DNA from: Streptococcus halotolerans
GTDB lineage: Bacteria > Bacillota > Bacilli > Lactobacillales > Streptococcaceae
Assembly: GCF_001598035.1 (NCBI RefSeq)
Contig: NZ_CP014835.1
Location: 248,001-312,000, forward strand
Length of the DNA: 64,000 nucleotides
Direction: 5' to 3'
The first letter of the stretch is position 1. Each line of letters begins with the position of its first letter. Both the position numbers and the translations under genes were made by a program. The notes under the pieces are model-generated. The model saw only the letters and a list, made by a program, of their open reading frames with translations, was not told the DNA's origin and did no database searches. This document shows positions 20,671-29,019 of this stretch, one piece after another.

Positions 20671-22192
20671 TTTTAATATATTAGTAGGATTTCAAATTTC
20701 AGGTGTGGAGTATGCTCAAGGTTATCGTTCGAAGCTGTTAAATCAGCTGGATGAGGAAAATTACTATATTTTTACAGAATTACCAAATTGGGAATACGTT
20801 CGTCGCTACAGTGAAGTGGTCGGTATTCCTATAGAGCAACTCATGTCTGTTCACATCTCTTTTCTAGAGGATGCCAGTTTGAAGCCAAGCGTAACCTTGT
20901 CAGATATTCGTCATCGCTACCCACATTTTGATCAAGCAGATTTTCATAAGAAGGAAGGTCTACACCTCAATTTTTATCAACAAGGCAAACAATCGATTGC
21001 AGTTAGCTTTTTAGATGAGGAATCTGATATTGTCGATTATGTCACACTATTTGCGGAAGGGATGTTACTGCGAAAAGATATTTATACGAATCGCCATATC
21101 TATAGTGAATATTATTCCCCTCAGACGATTGATGGTCAGTATCAGGCGGCTTTGTATAGGCGAGCTTTTTTAAGTCCTGAAGGAAATCTGGTCTATGAAG
21201 AAGTCATTAAAGAAGGAAATTCGACGTTTGTCTTTGCGAATCATCGTCACTATTTAACCAAGTATGATCTTCTTGATGCCTTTGTTAAAAGGTTGGACTT
21301 AACAGAGAAGGATTGGTTGCTTTTAGATCGCAGTCAGCATTTTGACTTTGCGCAAGTGGTGCTGAAAAATAAGGGAAAAGCAAAAGTGGCAGCTATTATC
21401 CATTCAGAGCATTATTTTCCTAGAAATTATGATGCTTCCTATTTGTTTATTAATTATGAATATTATTACATTATCAAGTATGCCAAGGACATTGATGTCT
21501 TTGTGACTTCAACAGCGTTGCAGAAAGAAAGGCTGGGACAACTCATTTTTGAAGAAATGGCAGTTAGGCCTCATATGGCTGTTATCCCTGTGGGAAGTGT
21601 ATCAGTAGCTGAGTATAAGGAAACTAACCAACATACCCCCTTTTCCATGATGACGGCTTCTCGTTTTGACTCTAGAAAGCATATCGATTGGCTGATAAAA
21701 GCAGTTGTTCTTGCTAAAAAGGTTATTCCTGACTTGATTTTTTATATTTATGGTGAGGGATCGTTAATGCCAAAATGCCGAGAATTAATCATTGATTTAG
21801 AAGCAAGAGACTATATCTTACTAAAAGGGCATGTTCCCTTGGAGGAAGTGTATCCTTCTCATGAGTTGTATCTTACTGCATCAACTTGGGAAACATTTGG
21901 CTTGAGTATCTTGGAGGCGGTATCACACGGCTTGCCAATCATTGGTTTGGACGTACCTTATGGTAATCAGACCTTTGTCACGTCTGCTAAAAATGGGTAT
22001 TTAGTTCCGTTTGACCATGAAGAAGACGAATCAGTGGTTATCATACAATTGGCAGAGGCGATAGTGACTTATTTTAATCAAGGAGAGCAGGTGAGGCAAC
22101 AGTTTAGACACCAGTCACTTGAAGTTGCTAGTCGCTTTAGTGAAGAGACCGTCCTAGAAGGTTGGAAGAAGTTGCTGGCAGGTGGTAACTGA
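20657..22192 (+). CDS. gtfA: GtfA, SRR-adhesin O-GlcNAc transferase (GT4, catalytic)
   Basis: A 511-residue GT-B fold transferase. The N-terminus MTLYNFNILVGFQISGVEYA followed by QGYRSKLL is the hallmark of GtfA. The C-terminal half has ASRFDSRKHIDWLIKAV and the EX7E nucleotide-sugar site in TWETFGLSILEA. With GtfB it transfers GlcNAc from UDP-GlcNAc to the Ser/Thr-rich adhesin, the first step of its glycosylation. I chose ATG 20657, which gives the conserved N-terminus; it overlaps gtfB. No further glycosyltransferases (gtfC, gly, nss) follow, so the glycan made here may be simple unless others lie elsewhere. Confidence 0.92.
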   Translation: MTLYNFNILVGFQISGVEYAQGYRSKLLNQLDEENYYIFTELPNWEYVRRYSEVVGIPIEQLMSVHISFLEDASLKPSVTLSDIRHRYPHFDQADFHKKEGLHLNFYQQGKQSIAVSFLDEESDIVDYVTLFAEGMLLRKDIYTNRHIYSEYYSPQTIDGQYQAALYRRAFLSPEGNLVYEEVIKEGNSTFVFANHRHYLTKYDLLDAFVKRLDLTEKDWLLLDRSQHFDFAQVVLKNKGKAKVAAIIHSEHYFPRNYDASYLFINYEYYYIIKYAKDIDVFVTSTALQKERLGQLIFEEMAVRPHMAVIPVGSVSVAEYKETNQHTPFSMMTASRFDSRKHIDWLIKAVVLAKKVIPDLIFYIYGEGSLMPKCRELIIDLEARDYILLKGHVPLEEVYPSHELYLTASTWETFGLSILEAVSHGLPIIGLDVPYGNQTFVTSAKNGYLVPFDHEEDESVVIIQLAEAIVTYFNQGEQVRQQFRHQSLEVASRFSEETVLEGWKKLLAGGN

Positions 22193-22546
22193 TACTTGAC
22201 ATTAACGATTTTTATGCCTCAGCCTTGTGACATTATTTCATTAGACATCTAGGCTCTTAATTGCTTAACAGTAAGTAGCTAGTATTCGTTTGCTTGTTCT
22301 AGCTTTAGCGTCCCCTGCTACACATGATTGAAGATGGCAATTTTCTTAATAAAGGCAAGTAACTTTTTTAGATTTTTCTGCGGACATCTATTTTACTTTT
22401 AGAGTATTGGTGCTTTAGGGGTTGATTCGTTAAAAGGTGATTAGTAGCTAGTGAGATAGTCGAGTGACGGCAAGGACGCTGATAAGATTTGAAAAAGGGA
22501 CTATTACTTGGTTATAGAGTGTGAAAAAGATAAAGTAGAGGTAAGA
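22193..22546. other. Intergenic gtfA-rimM, nothing recognised
   Basis: About 350 bases without an open frame, RNA gene or IS similarity that I can see. No good terminator follows gtfA. The rimM Shine-Dalgarno AGAGGTA lies at its end. Confidence 0.5.
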
Positions 22547-23065
22547 ATGAATTATTTTAACGTTGGAAAAATTGTGAATACTCAAGGTTTACAGGGTGAA
22601 TTGCGTGTTCTTTCTGTGACAGATTTTGCAGAAGAACGCTTTAAAAAAGGCAGTCAGCTGTCTATTTTTGATGATAAGGATCATCACCTTTTGGATGTGG
22701 AAATTGCTAGCCATCGTAAGCAGAAAAATTTTGATATTGTCAAATTTAAAGGTCTCTATCATATCAATGATGTTGAGAAGTACAAGGGAACGATGTTGAA
22801 AGTTGCTGAAGACAATCTTACGGATTTAGCCGAAGATGAGTTTTATTACCATGAAATCATTGGTCTTGATGTTTACGAAAATGATGTTTTAATCGGACAA
22901 ATCAAGGAAATCATGCAGCCAGGTGCCAATGACGTTTGGGTGGTTAAACGAAAAGGTAAAAAAGATCTCTTACTTCCTTACATTCCACCGGTTGTGCTTA
23001 ATGTTGATGTTGCTGGTAATCGTGTGGATGTTGAGATCATGGAAGGTTTAGACGATGAAGATTGA
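22547..23065 (+). CDS. rimM: Ribosome maturation factor RimM
   Basis: A 172-residue RimM ([20 protein letters not shown]) with the N-terminal barrel motif G-x-I-V-x-T-x-G-x-x-G-E-L-R and the C-terminal PRC-barrel ([26 protein letters not shown]). It assists 30S head assembly by acting on S19 and 16S rRNA. ATG 22547 is preceded by AGAGGTA; an open extension upstream lacks a ribosome site. It overlaps trmD by 11 bases. Confidence 0.96.
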   Translation: MNYFNVGKIVNTQGLQGELRVLSVTDFAEERFKKGSQLSIFDDKDHHLLDVEIASHRKQKNFDIVKFKGLYHINDVEKYKGTMLKVAEDNLTDLAEDEFYYHEIIGLDVYENDVLIGQIKEIMQPGANDVWVVKRKGKKDLLLPYIPPVVLNVDVAGNRVDVEIMEGLDDED

Positions 23066-23786
23066 TATTTTGACGCTTTTTCCAGACATGTTTGCTCCTC
23101 TAGAGCATTCCATTGTAGGTAAGGCCAAGGAACGTGGATTGCTAGATATCACCTACCATAATTTTCGTGAAAATGCAGAAAAAGCACGACACGTAGATGA
23201 CGAACCGTATGGCGGTGGTCAAGGAATGTTGTTACGAGCGCAACCTATTTTTGATACCTTTGATAAGATTGGAGCTAAAAATCCTCGTGTTATCTTGCTA
23301 GATCCTGCTGGGCGTACCTTTGATCAGTCGTATGCGGAAGAGCTATCGCAAGAAGAAGAGTTGGTTTTTATCTGTGGCCATTATGAAGGTTATGATGAAC
23401 GGATTAAGACTTTGGTAACGGATGAGATTTCTATCGGAGATTTTGTCTTAACAGGCGGTGAATTGGCTGCTATGACTATGATTGATGCAACGGTTCGGCT
23501 TATTCCTGATGTTATTGGTAAGAAAGCCAGTCATCAAGATGATAGTTTTTCATCGGGGTTGCTGGAGTACCCACAATACACACGTCCCTATGATTTTCGT
23601 GGTATGAAGGTTCCAGATGTGCTCATGAGTGGGCACCATAAAAACATCCGGCGCTGGCGGTTGGAAGAAAGTATCCGTAAAACTTATCTACGCCGGCCGG
23701 ACCTTTTGGAAACTTACACCTTTACCAAAGAAGAAGCTGACATATTAGAAAACATCAAGCGAGAGCTTGACGATACGCAAGACTGA
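23055..23786 (+). CDS. trmD: tRNA (guanine-37-N1)-methyltransferase TrmD
   Basis: A 243-residue SPOUT methyltransferase. Knot motifs are visible: [25 protein letters not shown] and the SAM-binding [17 protein letters not shown]. It methylates G37 of tRNAs reading CNN, preventing +1 frameshifts. It overlaps rimM and is followed 11 bases later by the reductase gene, so all three may share a transcript. Confidence 0.97.
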   Translation: MKIDILTLFPDMFAPLEHSIVGKAKERGLLDITYHNFRENAEKARHVDDEPYGGGQGMLLRAQPIFDTFDKIGAKNPRVILLDPAGRTFDQSYAEELSQEEELVFICGHYEGYDERIKTLVTDEISIGDFVLTGGELAAMTMIDATVRLIPDVIGKKASHQDDSFSSGLLEYPQYTRPYDFRGMKVPDVLMSGHHKNIRRWRLEESIRKTYLRRPDLLETYTFTKEEADILENIKRELDDTQD

Positions 23787-23797
23787 GAAAGGCTAAA

Positions 23798-24796
23798 ATG
23801 ACGGAAAAAAACATTTATGACATTACCATCATCGGTGGGGGACCTGTTGGGCTTTTTGCCGCCTTTTATGCTGGACTTCGTGGCATGAAGGTTAAAATCA
23901 TTGAAAGTTTGTCTGAACTTGGCGGTCAGCCAGCTGTCCTTTATCCTGAAAAAGTAATTTATGATATTCCTGCCTATCCAGCCATTACGGCAGGAGAGTT
24001 GTCGGAAAATCTCATCAAGCAAGTGGAACGTTTTGAAGATCGGACGACCATCTGCCTTAAAGAAGAAGTGCAAACCTTTGAGAAAAAAGAAGGTGTCTTT
24101 AACATTCAAACTAATAAGGCAGAGCATTTGTCAAAAGCGATTATCATCGCCTGTGGTAATGGGGCTTTCGCACCACGTCCACTTGGCTTGCCAGATGAAG
24201 CTATCTATGCCGAGGATAATCTCTACTACAATGTCCATCAAGTCGATCCTTTTATTGGAAAAAATGTGGTCATCTGTGGTGGTGGTGATTCTGCTGTTGA
24301 TTGGGCTAATATGCTAGAGCCAGTTGCAGCCAGTGTCACCATTGTTCATCGTAGAGATGCTTTTCGCGCACACGAGCACAGCGTTGAGATCATGAAAGAG
24401 TCGTCTGTCAAGACTATGACACCCTACCTACCAATGGCCATCATTGGGGAAAATGGCAGAGCAACCAGCTTACGTGTTCAAAAAATCAAGGAAGAAGAAA
24501 CCCTCGATTTACCATTAGATGCCTTGATTGTCAGTTTTGGATTTTCAACCAATAATAAAAACCTTAAAAATTGGAACCTAGATTACAAACGTAATCGTAT
24601 CTTTGTAGACCAAGTCTTGAAAACCAGTATGGATGGTGTTTATGCCATCGGAGATGTTGCTGAATACCCAGGTAAGGCAGATTTGATCGCTACAGGGTTT
24701 GGAGAAGCACCTACGGCAGTCAACGAAGCCATCAACTACATTTACCCAGATCGTGACAATCGGGTGGTGCATTCAACATCATTGATTAAAGAGTAA
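23798..24796 (+). CDS. Ferredoxin--NADP reductase (FNR type 2, thioredoxin-reductase-like)
   Basis: A 332-residue flavoprotein with FAD-binding [14 protein letters not shown] at residues 11-24 and NAD(P)-binding [14 protein letters not shown] near 160; the FAD-tail motif is [13 protein letters not shown]. There is no CxxC redox pair, which separates it from thioredoxin reductase and fits the YumC/FNR-like group. It supplies electrons from NADPH to ferredoxin or flavodoxin. It follows trmD closely and ends in terminator hairpins. Confidence 0.9.
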   Translation: MTEKNIYDITIIGGGPVGLFAAFYAGLRGMKVKIIESLSELGGQPAVLYPEKVIYDIPAYPAITAGELSENLIKQVERFEDRTTICLKEEVQTFEKKEGVFNIQTNKAEHLSKAIIIACGNGAFAPRPLGLPDEAIYAEDNLYYNVHQVDPFIGKNVVICGGGDSAVDWANMLEPVAASVTIVHRRDAFRAHEHSVEIMKESSVKTMTPYLPMAIIGENGRATSLRVQKIKEEETLDLPLDALIVSFGFSTNNKNLKNWNLDYKRNRIFVDQVLKTSMDGVYAIGDVAEYPGKADLIATGFGEAPTAVNEAINYIYPDRDNRVVHSTSLIKE

Positions 24797-24821
24797 GGGC
24801 ATCATTGGTGTCCCTTTTAGT

Positions 24822-24856
24822 CCTCACCAAGAAAGTCAAAAGCGTACTTGGTGAGG
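24822..24856 (+). terminator. Hairpin after the ferredoxin reductase gene
   Basis: Perfect 10-bp stem CCTCACCAAG / CTTGGTGAGG with a 15-base loop. There is no T-run, so it may slow or protect the 3' end; the true terminator is probably the next hairpin. Confidence 0.5.
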
Positions 24857-24885
24857 AGCAGTATTAGTTAACTGTTGACAATAGA

Positions 24886-24919
24886 GAAAAAATCCAAGAT
24901 AAGTGCCTTGGATTTTTTT
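24886..24919. terminator. Bidirectional terminator
   Basis: A-run, stem AATCCAAG / CTTGGATT, T-run. It lies between the convergent reductase and Crp/Fnr genes and can serve both. Confidence 0.85.
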
Positions 24920-24925
24920 GGTGTT

Positions 24926-25591
24926 TTAATAGTCTTCCAACCCTTCTAAATCTAGAACTTTGATGGTTTTTAAGTCTCTTTCGATTAACGTTTTGTTTTC
25001 GAGTACTTTGAATTTCCGCGATAAGGTCTCAGGACTAGTTCCTAAAAAGGTTGCCAATTCTTTCATTTTCATTGGCAGTTCAAGGTAGTGACTATCTGAC
25101 GCCTTAGCTAGATTATAGAGATAGAAAGCTAAGCGTTCTTCTACTTTTTCCATGCTAAGAAACTGTGTTTGCTGTTCCAGCTGGTGTGTTTTTTCAGCAT
25201 TGATAGACATTAAGGTTAAGGTTAACTGAGGATAATTTTCCAAAAGTTGGACAAAGTCAGATCGTTTCAGCAAGCAGATTTCAGTTTTTTGTAAGGCTTG
25301 ACCAAAGAGGTTATCATTTGTGACGCCAAATAGGAAGTGATCACCTTCATAGTCTCCGGGTTGAGCGATGCGAAGCAGTTGCTCCCGTCCATTATTAGTC
25401 AAACGATAAACTTTCATGGCTCCTTTAGCGACCAGAGCCAACTGTGCTTCATGGTCTGGCGAAAAAATCAGATCACCTTTTTGAAACACTTGGTGATGCA
25501 TCAGCTGTTCAATACGCTCTTGATCGTCGATGGGAAGGTGGTTAAATAGTGGAACCAGAGAGACACAAAGATGGTCGTGCGTCATAGTCAT
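24926..25591 (-). CDS. Crp/Fnr-family transcriptional regulator
   Basis: A 221-residue regulator: cyclic-nucleotide-binding-like beta barrel (residues about 15-135), dimer helix and a C-terminal winged helix with ELATFLGTSPETLSRKF. The recognition helix carries E-x-x-S-R, the residues that in Fnr proteins contact TTGA half-sites. Only two Cys are visible (C9 and one in EICLLKR), so an Fnr-type iron-sulfur cluster is unlikely; a dithiol or metal switch is possible. It is the last gene of the metal ATPase cluster, with its own extended -10 (TGCTATAAT, minus strand 25636-25628). A candidate TTGA-N6-TCAA box lies before the ATPase gene. Confidence 0.85.
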   Translation of the reverse strand: MTMTHDHLCVSLVPLFNHLPIDDQERIEQLMHHQVFQKGDLIFSPDHEAQLALVAKGAMKVYRLTNNGREQLLRIAQPGDYEGDHFLFGVTNDNLFGQALQKTEICLLKRSDFVQLLENYPQLTLTLMSINAEKTHQLEQQTQFLSMEKVEERLAFYLYNLAKASDSHYLELPMKMKELATFLGTSPETLSRKFKVLENKTLIERDLKTIKVLDLEGLEDY

Positions 25592-25631
25592 TTCCTTTCA
25601 AAACTAAAATCAATACCCTTTTCTTTTATTA

Positions 25632-25654
25632 TAGCACAGGTCACGCTTGTGCTA
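25632..25654. repeat. Inverted repeat before the Crp/Fnr gene
   Basis: TAGCACA-N9-TGTGCTA overlaps the end of the His-rich gene and the extended -10 of the regulator. It could be an operator for autoregulation; there is no T-run. Confidence 0.4.
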
Positions 25655-25919
25655 ATTGAAAAGCTTTTTCAAGCAAACGATACGTTTTTTCAAAGGTAGG
25701 ACAAACATCATCTGGAATAGCAAAGTGATGTGTCATCCTATCAAGCTCTTGAAACTCTGCTTTGTAAGGATGCTGGTTAGTCACATGTTGCTGAATGTTG
25801 TGATAAAGATTTTTGACCTCAAAAACTTCAGGGTGATGTTTACCGTGAACTTTTGTAATAGCACTGGTATAGAGGTCCAGTTCTTCTTGGTGTTCTTTTA
25901 AAAATGTTTGTAAATCCAT
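25641..25919 (-). CDS. Small His-rich protein, possibly hemerythrin-like
   Basis: A 92-residue, all-helical, cytosolic protein with many His and Glu residues (EHQEELDLYTSAITKVHGKH, then HHP, HNIQQH, MTHHF). The spacing recalls hemerythrin-type four-helix metal sites but is not a clear match, so I call it hemerythrin-like only. It lies 11 bases after the HMA-domain gene and upstream of the Crp/Fnr gene, within the metal-ATPase operon, which suggests metal or redox handling. Unrecognised otherwise. Confidence 0.6.
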   Translation of the reverse strand: MDLQTFLKEHQEELDLYTSAITKVHGKHHPEVFEVKNLYHNIQQHVTNQHPYKAEFQELDRMTHHFAIPDDVCPTFEKTYRLLEKAFQLAQA

Positions 25920-25930
25920 GAGTGTCTCCT

Positions 25931-26161
25931 TTAAGCAGATACTTTCGTTTTTAAAACCTTATAACCAATAGTTTCAATAGCAGCGGCAATCGTTTTAGCA
26001 TCGGTTAATGATTCATCAAATCGCAGCTTAGCTTTGCTGGCATTGAAAAGTACTTTAATACTGTTTCGATCAACTCCATCAACACGACTAATGGCTGCCT
26101 TGATTTTTTCCATGCAAGAGGGGCAGGCTAATTCTTCTAATTGAATGACTAATTGTGACAT
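25931..26161 (-). CDS. Heavy-metal-associated (HMA/CopZ-like) domain protein
   Basis: A 76-residue ferredoxin-fold metallochaperone. The metal motif is LACPSCMEKI, with the CxxC pair preceded by Ala rather than the usual Met-Thr of copper chaperones (MxCxxC), which hints at a metal other than Cu(I). It lies between the ATPase gene (23 bases) and the His-rich gene and probably delivers metal to, or senses for, the ATPase, whose own N-terminal HMA domain is missing. Confidence 0.85.
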   Translation of the reverse strand: MSQLVIQLEELACPSCMEKIKAAISRVDGVDRNSIKVLFNASKAKLRFDESLTDAKTIAAAIETIGYKVLKTKVSA

Positions 26162-26184
26162 AGGATTACCTTCTTTCTTTTGTA

Positions 26185-28086
26185 TTAGTTTACCAATTCT
26201 TTGTTCTGGCTTCCTTGATAAGTATCAAGTTTTTGTGATTTTCCAAATGTTAAAAGGCGCATACCGTTTAAAATAACCACTAAAATACTAGCTTCGTGAA
26301 CAAACATGCCGACGGTCATGCTGACCCAATCGCTAGCTAACAACCCGGTCAGAAGAATGGCTACAACAAGGAGGGCTATGGCAATGTTTTCTCGCATGTT
26401 ACGATTAGTTGCTTGGCTGAGTCGATGGGCAAGCGCAAGACGTGTAAGATTGCCTTGCATGAGTATTAAATCAGCGGTTTCCATAGCGACATCTGTACCG
26501 CTACCCATGGCAATACCAAGATCAGCCCGTGTGATTGAAGGGCTATCATTGACCCCATCACCGACAAAAATGACCTTATGACCCTTATCTTGTAATTGAC
26601 GAATGTATTTTTCCTTGTCTTGAGGTAGGAGATTTCCCATAACGGTTTGAATGCCAGCTTCTCTAGCCACGAGTTCAGCCGTTTCTTGTTGGTCTCCTGA
26701 TAGCATGGCAATCTGCTTAAAACCTTGCTTTCTCAATGATTGAATGACTTGTGGTGCTTCTGGTCTCAAAGCATCTTTGATGCCTAGTGCTAAAAGGATT
26801 TGGCCATCCAAAGCATAAAGTACGATAGAATGGCCTGTCTGAGACAGTGAGTGAATGTTTTTTTGCACTTGACTAGGAAGTTTGATCTGTTTTTCCTGCA
26901 TGAGCCAAGCGTTTCCAACTAAAATCGTATGCTGATCAATGGTAGCTGACAGCCCTCCACCTCTAATCGTTTCCAAATCTTCGACATTATAGGTTTTCTC
27001 TACGGCTATATCATTTAGGATTGCCTGAGCTAAAGGATGCTGGGATTCTTTTTCTAGACTCACGAGATAAGACCATTGAGTTTTTGATACCTCTGTAAAA
27101 GTTTCAATGGCATTCACACGAGGCTTCCCTTGCGTTAGGGTACCTGTTTTATCAAAAAGGATGGTATCTGCCTTACTAAATGTTGACATGGCTTCACTTC
27201 CTTTAAAGAGAATACCTTGTTTAGCCCCATTTCCAATACCAGCGACCATTGAAACAGGAACGCCAATAACCAGAGCACCTGGACAACCTAACACCAAAAT
27301 AGTGATGGCTAATTCTGTATTTTTAGTTATGATAAAGGTTAAGAAAGCTAGCAGAAGAACCAGCGGTGTATAGTATTTTGAGAAACTGTTGATAAACTTT
27401 TCAGTATCAGTTTTAGAATCTTGGGCTTCCTCTACTAGTTCGATAATTCTTCCAAAAACGGTATCGTCACCAACTTTTTGTGCGATGATGGTGATGCTGC
27501 CATTTTCGAGAATGCTTCCGGCAAATACTTGATCTCCCACTTCTTTTTTGAGCAGGTCGGATTCTCCAGTAATGCTAGCCTGGTTAAGATAGGCACTACC
27601 AGAAAGGATTTGTCCGTCAACAGGAACCTTATCTCCCGTTCTAACCAGAAGGTTCTGACCCTCTTCAACATCTTCGCTGGCAATTTCTTTTATCTGGCCA
27701 TTGTCTAAAATTAATCTTGCTTTTTCAGGGGCTAGATCGAGTAATTCTTTGATAGCAGATCTCGTTTTTCTCAAGGTTCTTTGTTCAAGGAATGCTCCTA
27801 AGAGAAAGAGAAAAGCGACCATTGCTGATTCTTCATAATTTTGAATCAGAAAGGCACCAATGATGGCAATGGAAACCAAAATATCGATAGAAATAACTTT
27901 GATTTTGAGAGATTGGTAAGCCTGGATGAGAATGGGCAGAGCTCCTAAAATAGAAGCTAACAGTAGTAGCAGTTGCGAGAAATAGTGTTGTTCAAACACA
28001 AAGTGGCTGATAAAACCTAAACTAATGAGTATCGCCATAATAATTAATAGCTGTTTTTTGAGTTTTAAAATAATACCTGTCATCAT
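26185..28086 (-). CDS. Heavy-metal P1B-type ATPase with CPG motif
   Basis: A 633-residue metal-transporting ATPase. Membrane helices at about residues 12-60 and 68-105, phosphatase loop SITGESD (171-177), the channel motif LGCPGALVIG (CPG at 268-270), phosphorylation site DKTGTLT (D312) and GDGVNDSPSI near the C-terminus are all present, so it should be active. CPG replaces the CPC of Cu/Cd/Zn pumps; the metal is unknown. It starts directly with membrane helices and has no HMA domain; a separate HMA gene follows. Its promoter region carries a Crp/Fnr-type box. Confidence 0.9.
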   Translation of the reverse strand: MMTGIILKLKKQLLIIMAILISLGFISHFVFEQHYFSQLLLLLASILGALPILIQAYQSLKIKVISIDILVSIAIIGAFLIQNYEESAMVAFLFLLGAFLEQRTLRKTRSAIKELLDLAPEKARLILDNGQIKEIASEDVEEGQNLLVRTGDKVPVDGQILSGSAYLNQASITGESDLLKKEVGDQVFAGSILENGSITIIAQKVGDDTVFGRIIELVEEAQDSKTDTEKFINSFSKYYTPLVLLLAFLTFIITKNTELAITILVLGCPGALVIGVPVSMVAGIGNGAKQGILFKGSEAMSTFSKADTILFDKTGTLTQGKPRVNAIETFTEVSKTQWSYLVSLEKESQHPLAQAILNDIAVEKTYNVEDLETIRGGGLSATIDQHTILVGNAWLMQEKQIKLPSQVQKNIHSLSQTGHSIVLYALDGQILLALGIKDALRPEAPQVIQSLRKQGFKQIAMLSGDQQETAELVAREAGIQTVMGNLLPQDKEKYIRQLQDKGHKVIFVGDGVNDSPSITRADLGIAMGSGTDVAMETADLILMQGNLTRLALAHRLSQATNRNMRENIAIALLVVAILLTGLLASDWVSMTVGMFVHEASILVVILNGMRLLTFGKSQKLDTYQGSQNKELVN

Positions 28087-28106
28087 GTCTCCTTTCTTTT
28101 GTCTTA

Positions 28107-28148
28107 ACTATATCAAGTAACTCGCAAAAAATAATTGATACCTCTCAA
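28107..28148 (-). promoter_or_regulatory. Promoter of the metal ATPase operon with Crp/Fnr-type box
   Basis: On the minus strand an extended -10 (TGATATAGT, hexamer 28112-28107) predicts a start near 28100. The palindrome TTGA-TACCTC-TCAA (28135-28148, as read on the plus strand) is centred about 41.5 bases upstream, the class II activation position. No -35 is evident, as expected for an activator-dependent promoter. Confidence 0.6.
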
Positions 28149-28211
28149 GAAATAGGAAAATCCTGAAAAAGAATGAAAGTGATAGAAAATGATAGAAAAT
28201 GAATGTTTTTA

Positions 28212-28259
28212 TTGACCTATTCACAAAAAAGAGTATAATAATATCCGTAAACGATTGCA
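28212..28259 (+). promoter_or_regulatory. fru operon promoter with cre site
   Basis: TTGACC (28212), 16-base spacer, TATAAT (28234-28239). CGTAAACGATTGCA at 28246-28259 matches the CcpA cre consensus at 12 of 14 positions and sits at the transcript start, so CcpA should repress the operon when better sugars are present. The Shine-Dalgarno AAGGAGGT is at 28261-28268. Confidence 0.7.
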
Positions 28260-28275
28260 GAAGGAGGTGGTTGCC

Positions 28276-29019
28276 ATCTTAAAGACAGAGCGAAAACGGC
28301 TGATTATGGAGAAAATAGCTCTCGAGGATTACGTTGTTTTAGAGGATTTGGTTGAGCTATTAGACACGTCAGAATCAACGGTAAGACGAGATTTAGACGA
28401 ATTGGAGGCGCAAGGGAAGCTTCATCGTGTCCATGGTGGTGCTGAAAAAATACATACTCTTCAAGATGAGCCCAATATTCGTCAGAAATCTATCAAAAAC
28501 ATTCAAGAAAAAAAGGCATTAGTCCAAAAGGCTGCTGAACTCGTGCAAGATGGCGATGTGATTTTTCTGGATGCGGGTTCAACAACAGAACTTTTGATTC
28601 CATTGTTAAATCATGAGGGATTGACTGTTGTTACTAATGCTATTCACCACGCGGCTAAGCTTGTGGATAAAAACATCAAAACCTTAATTATTGGTGGCTT
28701 TATTAAAAATACAACAGATGCTAGTGTCGGGCAAATTGCAGTAGAGCAAGTGCAGCGCCTTAATTTTGACAAGGCATTCTTGGGCATGAATGGTATTGAC
28801 GAAGAGCATATCACGACACCTGAGATGGAAGAAGCTGTTGTAAAGCGTAGCATTATTGCTAGCGCTAAAAAAGCTTATATTCTAACCGATTCTTCTAAAT
28901 TAGGGCATGCCTCTTTTATTAATGTCGCCTCGCTTAAAGATGTCACCATTATCACTAATCATTGTGATCATCCCCTTTTGCCAATTATCAAAGAAAAGAC
29001 AGGAGTTATTGAAGTATGA
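28276..29019 (+). CDS. fruR: FruR, DeoR-family regulator of the fructose operon
   Basis: A 247-residue DeoR-type repressor. The helix-turn-helix (EDLVELLDTSESTVRRDLDE) and the sugar-phosphate domain with FLDAGSTTELL are complete. The open frame begins at a TTG (28255) that has no ribosome site and lies at the transcript start. Homologues start M-L-K-T-E-R; here I-L-K-T-E-R appears, with the codon ATC at 28276 seven bases after a perfect AAGGAGGT. Initiation at ATC is therefore my preferred, unusual reading. It overlaps fruK by 4 bases. It is expected to respond to fructose-1-phosphate. Confidence 0.85.
   Translation: MLKTERKRLIMEKIALEDYVVLEDLVELLDTSESTVRRDLDELEAQGKLHRVHGGAEKIHTLQDEPNIRQKSIKNIQEKKALVQKAAELVQDGDVIFLDAGSTTELLIPLLNHEGLTVVTNAIHHAAKLVDKNIKTLIIGGFIKNTTDASVGQIAVEQVQRLNFDKAFLGMNGIDEEHITTPEMEEAVVKRSIIASAKKAYILTDSSKLGHASFINVASLKDVTIITNHCDHPLLPIIKEKTGVIEV

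Noticed and set aside
28255..28275. TTG at 28255 as the fruR start
   Set aside because: It has no ribosome site, falls at the predicted transcript start and within the cre site, and would add seven residues not expected in the family; the Shine-Dalgarno lies downstream of it.
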